Shown one piece after another: positions 60,622-64,000 of a DNA stretch of 64,000 nucleotides. The DNA lies in assembly GCF_009647655.1 (NCBI RefSeq), contig NZ_WJFD01000004.1:496001-560000 (forward strand), given 5' to 3'. The stretch's first letter is position 1. Each line of letters begins with the position of its first letter. The stretch comes from Chitinophaga sp. SYP-B3965. Its GTDB lineage: Bacteria > Bacteroidota > Bacteroidia > Chitinophagales > Chitinophagaceae. Below the pieces are notes generated by a model. The model saw nothing but the letters and a program-made list of their open reading frames with translations, was not told the DNA's origin and ran no database searches. Made by a program: the position numbers and the translations under genes.

Positions 60622-61419
60622 ATGAAGATTACTCGCTGGTTATTATTATGGGGATTGATCCTGGTTGGTACAAGTGTATTTGCACAAGACCTCCCCAAGA
60701 AACCTAATCCGCCCCGCCTCGTAAATGATTTTGCACAAAAATTGGTGCAATCAGAGGTGGATGAGCTGGAAAGGAAGCTGGTGGCGTATAATGACAGTAC
60801 TTCCACACAGATTGCCATCGTGTTGGTTAAAACATTGGGGGATCATGATATTACGGAAGCCGCTGTGACCATCCTTCGGGAATGGGGGATAGGGTCGAAA
60901 AAGAATAATAATGGCGTATTGATATTAGCAGCCATTGATGACAGGCAGATAAGGATCGAAACAGGATCCGGGATGGAAGGTTCTATACCAGATGCGGTAG
61001 CCTTTGGTATCATTAATAAAGTAATTAAACCAAACTTCCGGGCGGATCATTATTACCAGGGCCTGGATGAAGCGGTGGATGATATTATTGCAGCGGCAGC
61101 CGGCGAATACAAAGGTGTTCCCCGTTCCAAGCAAGGTCCCAGTGGCGGTAATATAGTCGGGGTTATTATTTTTATACTGATCCTGGTGTTTATTATTGGC
61201 CGTGGTGGCGGTGGTGGACGTGGCGGCGGACGTGTGATGAGCCGCAGAGGTGATAGTATCTTTGGGGGGATCCTCGGAGGTATGATCGGTAGCAGCCTTG
61301 GTGGCGGTGGTGGATTTGGTGGCGGCGGCGGCGGCTGGTCCGGCGGAGGCGGCGGAGGTGGTTTCGGCGGCTTCGGTGGTGGTTCCGGTGGCGGCGGTGG
61401 CGCAAGCGGCAGCTGGTAA
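60622..61419 (+). CDS. TPM-domain membrane protein with glycine-rich tail
   Basis: Start at ATG 60622 (265 residues) gives the signal peptide KITRWLLLWGLILVGTSVFAQ; an ATG at 60601 is also possible. The TPM domain spans about 30-165 (RLVNDFAQKLVQSEVDELERKL, TQIAIVLVKTLGDHDI, WGIGSKKNNNGVLILAAIDD, IRIETGSGMEG). A membrane helix (about 178-193, IVGVIIFILILVFIIG) follows, then an extreme Gly/Ser-rich tail of some 70 residues. The layout matches the YgcG-type exported proteins. It completes the lemA-TPM-TPM series. Confidence 0.9.
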   Translation: MKITRWLLLWGLILVGTSVFAQDLPKKPNPPRLVNDFAQKLVQSEVDELERKLVAYNDSTSTQIAIVLVKTLGDHDITEAAVTILREWGIGSKKNNNGVLILAAIDDRQIRIETGSGMEGSIPDAVAFGIINKVIKPNFRADHYYQGLDEAVDDIIAAAAGEYKGVPRSKQGPSGGNIVGVIIFILILVFIIGRGGGGGRGGGRVMSRRGDSIFGGILGGMIGSSLGGGGGFGGGGGGWSGGGGGGGFGGFGGGSGGGGGASGSW

Positions 61420-61479
61420 ATCCGCTCTTCAGGCAACTAATTTCTGCATTGGCTCGTACTAAGTTGAAAACGAGCACTT

Positions 61480-61947
61480 ATGAAAAACATACACGCTTGG
61501 GTGTTTATCACCATGGGTTTATTCTGTCTGCTGGCTGTGGCTTGCAAAAAAGATAAGGATGATAACCTCTACACTGTTGTTAATGCCCCCATGGCCGGTG
61601 CACAGGAAAACCCTGCTGTGACCACTACCGGTTCAGGAAGTTTTGATGCCACGTATAACCCGGCCTCCAAACAAATGACCATCACTGTACGCTGGCAGAA
61701 TCTGAGCGGCAACGCAACGCTTATGCATATTCACGGACCCGCGGCGAGAGGTACGAACACAGGTGTGATACAGAATTTCGCAACGTTATTTACAGCAACC
61801 CCGGCAGGAAGTTTTACCACCAGTTTTGTGCTTAACGGAACTACGCAAACGGAGGCTGACCTGTTAGCAAATAAATGGTATGTAAATATTCATACCGCTG
61901 CAAACCCTGGTGGAGAGATCCGCGGGCAGATAGAATTGATCTATTAG
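61480..61947 (+). CDS. CHRD-domain lipoprotein
   Basis: A 155-residue lipoprotein: lipobox ending LLAVAC near residue 22, a charged KKDKDDN linker, then a CHRD domain (NAPMAGAQENPAV, GSGSFDATYNPASKQMTITV, LMHIHGPAARGTNTGVI, the WYVNIHTAANPGGEIRGQI signature). CHRD domains occur in chordin and in many bacterial surface proteins and are of unknown molecular role. It is a lone gene followed by a strong terminator. Confidence 0.9.
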   Translation: MKNIHAWVFITMGLFCLLAVACKKDKDDNLYTVVNAPMAGAQENPAVTTTGSGSFDATYNPASKQMTITVRWQNLSGNATLMHIHGPAARGTNTGVIQNFATLFTATPAGSFTTSFVLNGTTQTEADLLANKWYVNIHTAANPGGEIRGQIELIY

Positions 61948-62009
61948 ATCAGAGAACAGTGAACATGCAACATCCGCCAACCATCCTTCCGATGTCAATG
62001 GCTGGCTGA

Positions 62010-62038
62010 AGCGGGCTTTCGTAGCCCGCTTTTTCTTT
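62010..62038 (+). terminator. intrinsic terminator after CHRD gene
   Basis: AGCGGGCT (62010-62017), loop TTCGT, AGCCCGCT (62023-62030), then TTTTCTTT. Stem is perfect and GC-rich. Confidence 0.88.
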
Positions 62039-62056
62039 GCGCATAGTTTGGTTACT

Positions 62057-62130
62057 CCAGGTTCTACTTTGTGAATAGTTGGCTTAACCCCAGGTTTCTA
62101 CTTTGTGAATCGTTAGTTTACCCCCAGGTT
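62057..62130. repeat. 33/34-bp tandem repeat at the M19 dipeptidase 3' end
   Basis: Unit CCAGGTTTCTACTTTGTGAA... begins at 62057, 62090 and 62124 (third copy partial, inside the coding region). Read on the minus strand the duplicated part repeats the last codons GAAACCTGGGGN plus TAA, so the gene tail ETWG-stop is copied downstream. Confidence 0.8.
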
Positions 62131-63194
62131 TCCAATAAGAAACGGATCCAGTTCTTGTGCAGGATGTTCTCGATATCTTCTTCTTTATACCCACGCGTTT
62201 TTAAGATAGCAGGCAGTTTTTGCAGGCCGGCTATGCTTTCCAGGTCATGCGGAGATTGTTCTGTGCCGAATGCACCATCCAGATCAGAACCAATGGCAGC
62301 ATGTTTGCTATTACCCGCTATCTGGCAAATGCGATCGATATGATCTGCTACATGCTGTAAGGAAACACCCGTTCCTTCAGGTGTGCTTACACCACGTTCC
62401 CAGCCAGGGATCAGCATCCATGCATCAAAGGCGGTACCTATTACGGCACCACGTTCAATCAGGATAGAGAATTGCTCATCAGAGAACTGGCGGTTATGAG
62501 GAACCAGTGCCCTGCTGTTATGATGACTGGCCCAAACAGGGCCGGAGAAATGATCCATTGCTTCAAAGAAACTCTCATCGCAAAGATGGGTAGCGTCCAG
62601 GATGATGCCTAAACGTTCCATTTCTGTGAGTAATGCACGTCCTTTTGTGCCTAAACCTCCGTTGGAATCTGTGCCATAAGCATAAACACCCGGGCCATAG
62701 TGAGCAGGTCCAATGGCGCGTAATCCAGATGCATAGGCCTTTTCAACGCAAGCCAGTTCAAAGAAAGAATCGGCGCCTTCCAGGCTTAATATAAAACCTA
62801 CGGGGAGAGAACTTGTATCTTCAGCGTTTTCCCAGAGTTTGAGATGCGCTGTTAATTCCGCTGCGTTAGTGATCTGTTTCATTTCACCTCTTGCATCCAT
62901 GGCCTGGTACCAGGCTAACTGGCCCTGGGTCTGCGCCCATGCCTGTTCCTGTGAATGCCAGCCTGGTAACGGGTTATCCAATCCTACATATCTTGCGATC
63001 TGTGTGGCTACGCAGATGCCTACACGCCCTTTACGCATTTCAGGTAAAGACACGGTTCCATTTCCACGGTCCGGTTTATCATTCATATTCTTTTCCCGAT
63101 CGCGGATGGCTTGCAGGGATTTCGTCAGGTCGCGGTTCCACTCCAGTGCATTCATGCTAAGATCCAGGTGCGCGTCGAAGATTAAAGGTTGCAT
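62118..63194 (-). CDS. M19-family (membrane/renal type) dipeptidase
   Basis: A 358-residue zinc dipeptidase. The barrel metal ligands are FDAHLDLS (HxD at the N-terminus), FILSLEGADSF with the bridging glutamate, ILDATHLCDESF and WASHHNSRALV with later histidines, and AAIGSDLDGAF with the aspartate. M19 enzymes cleave dipeptides, including those with a D-residue at the C-terminus, and some act as D-aminoacylases. No signal peptide is seen. The next minus-strand gene is upstream (D-threonine-aldolase-like), which suggests a D-amino-acid pathway. Confidence 0.92.
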   Translation of the reverse strand: MQPLIFDAHLDLSMNALEWNRDLTKSLQAIRDREKNMNDKPDRGNGTVSLPEMRKGRVGICVATQIARYVGLDNPLPGWHSQEQAWAQTQGQLAWYQAMDARGEMKQITNAAELTAHLKLWENAEDTSSLPVGFILSLEGADSFFELACVEKAYASGLRAIGPAHYGPGVYAYGTDSNGGLGTKGRALLTEMERLGIILDATHLCDESFFEAMDHFSGPVWASHHNSRALVPHNRQFSDEQFSILIERGAVIGTAFDAWMLIPGWERGVSTPEGTGVSLQHVADHIDRICQIAGNSKHAAIGSDLDGAFGTEQSPHDLESIAGLQKLPAILKTRGYKEEDIENILHKNWIRFLLETWG

Positions 63195-63240
63195 AGGTGA
63201 TTTTTAGAAAGCAATTTTAGTTAGGTGTGAATGTGTTTAT

Positions 63241-64000
63241 TTAGTGCAAGATCCGCCGTCCGCGGGTGATTGCCCATGTATCCGTTTGTGCGCCGTTTTC
63301 AATGATCTGCGCTTCGTTATATAAAGCTACTGTAGGACAAACATGCCATGGTGTGCCGTATAAAATATCTCCTACTTTGAATTGATCTGCCAGTGGTGTT
63401 TTCAATACCAGGTGTTCTTCACTTTGAGAGAGTACTTCGTATTCCGGCAATTCTTTAAAGAAGACCCTTTTGGTGATGGGGTTTTCTGCGGATACGGCTT
63501 TATGCCCCAGGTCTAAAGTAAGATGACCTTCCTGTGGTTTGGAGATCACGCGCGCTAATAACAAAGCCGCGGGAATGAAATCCTGCTCAGGTAAGGAGCT
63601 GCCGTAACCTTCATCCCATAGGATGCAGGTGCCGGGGCTGCAGATCACATTTGTGCGTTTGGCATGGATCGGGAAAGTAGGTGTACCGCCGGCAATGATC
63701 TCCGGGTTATCCATCTTTTCCGCTAAAGCGGCTACCGGTTGGAAAGCAACGTTGCATTGTTCCGTACGGATAGTGAGATCAGATTCCCGCAGGTGACCAT
63801 CATAAGCATGTAAGCCACGGCAGCGGATATTAGGCAGTTGCTGTAATTGCTGATAAAGCGCAAATGCAGCTTCAGGCGCAATGCCGGTGCGGTGCATGCC
63901 ACTATCAATATCTATATAGACTTCCGCGGTTTGCGGTTGAAAGAGGTCGTTCAGTAATTGCGCAGATGCCAAATTATCTACGAGGGACGCGAAACGGATG
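63241..64000 (-). CDS. D-threonine aldolase / D-serine dehydratase-like PLP enzyme, N-terminus outside window
   Basis: The frame is open to base 64000 (IRFASLVDNLASAQLL at the edge), so the N-terminal part with the PLP lysine is missing. The visible part of the alanine-racemase-like fold has AEVYIDIDSGMHRTGI, RGLHAYDGHLR, EIIAGGTPTFPIHAK and a C-terminal beta domain with LTLDLGHKAVSAENP, GDILYGTPWHVCPTVALYNEA, where the His and Cys bind the metal. These enzymes split D-threonine or dehydrate D-serine. It lies 46 bases upstream of the M19 dipeptidase gene on the same strand. Confidence 0.9.
   Translation of the reverse strand, partial: IRFASLVDNLASAQLLNDLFQPQTAEVYIDIDSGMHRTGIAPEAAFALYQQLQQLPNIRCRGLHAYDGHLRESDLTIRTEQCNVAFQPVAALAEKMDNPEIIAGGTPTFPIHAKRTNVICSPGTCILWDEGYGSSLPEQDFIPAALLLARVISKPQEGHLTLDLGHKAVSAENPITKRVFFKELPEYEVLSQSEEHLVLKTPLADQFKVGDILYGTPWHVCPTVALYNEAQIIENGAQTDTWAITRGRRILH

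Noticed and set aside
61197..61415. low-complexity GGC/GGT repeat as a possible repeat or mobile element
   Set aside because: The repeats are in-frame glycine codons of an exported protein with a normal Gly-rich tail, so they are explained by coding.
61053..61436. proline-rich minus-strand frame
   Set aside because: It is the complement of the glycine codons in the TPM protein tail; GGN repeats give CCN in reverse. No independent evidence for a gene.
1..64000. CRISPR array, prophage, insertion sequence or rRNA operon
   Set aside because: No regularly spaced repeat series, phage structural gene, transposase or rRNA sequence was seen on either strand.

Overview
The window reads as a carbohydrate-degradation segment of a Bacteroidota chromosome, most likely a soil-type Chitinophagaceae such as Chitinophaga. 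The reasons are two SusC/SusD outer-membrane pairs, an ECF sigma/FecR pair feeding an STN-bearing SusC, many exported glycoside hydrolases with Bacteroidota-type signal peptides, promoters of the TTG-N19/20-TAnnTTTG type, and few strong Shine-Dalgarno sequences. No database was consulted, so genus-level placement is inference.

Layout. (1) 1-2829: the 3' part of a GH106-like rhamnosidase gene, followed by three tandem 56-bp copies of its own 3' end. (2) 2933-7506: a metallophosphoesterase, a two-gene membrane-protein operon, a TetR regulator bracketed by two copies of one palindrome, an AraC regulator, a siderophore-interacting-type flavoprotein and a haem-binding protein. (3) 7539-10508: a fructan module (fructokinase plus GH32) with the remnant of an AraC-type regulator just upstream and a histone H1-like gene. 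(4) 10635-13999: a CBM9-like protein, a putative glycoside hydrolase and a cation/proton antiporter. (5) 14115-34995: a large same-strand locus (polysaccharide utilisation locus 1): a lipoprotein dehydrogenase/cytochrome c, GH92, a GH71/99-like protein, GH95, SusC, SusD, an FKBP lipoprotein, GH78, GH106-like and a metallophosphatase. Together these target a branched glycan containing deoxy sugars (rhamnose, fucose) and possibly alpha-mannose. (6) 35886-49318: a second locus (PUL 2): PL6 lyase, a diverged GH92, an endonuclease/exonuclease/phosphatase (EEP)-family protein, ECF sigma, FecR anti-sigma, SusC with STN domain, SusD, a Tat-exported Gfo/Idh/MocA oxidoreductase and a DUF1080 (3-keto-glycoside hydrolase type) protein. 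(7) 49359-64000: mostly housekeeping: AraC regulator, methyltransferase, AHSA1-like protein, a GreA-like protein between two diverged repeats, a GH10 xylanase, tRNA-Glu, gap, pgk, M20 and M19 dipeptidases, a response regulator, lemA with two TPM-domain genes, a CHRD lipoprotein and a partial D-threonine-aldolase-like gene.

How the parts fit. In both large loci SusC/SusD would capture and import oligosaccharides, surface or periplasmic hydrolases would trim them, and PUL 2 carries its own trans-envelope switch (SusC STN domain to FecR to ECF sigma). In PUL 2 the final two genes suggest a 3-keto (oxidise, then cleave) route for some glycosidic bonds in addition to hydrolysis and lyase action.

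Most interesting signals: a complete intrinsic terminator pointing to the minus strand in the leader of the sigma-controlled susC, where no minus-strand gene is present (candidate cis-antisense RNA); a terminator-grade hairpin that itself encodes the signal peptide of the FKBP lipoprotein; the 56-bp repeat after the first GH106 gene, whose copies differ mainly at synonymous positions and so look like tails of deleted paralogues; and a TetR operator pair flanking its gene. No CRISPR array, insertion sequence, phage or rRNA was seen.
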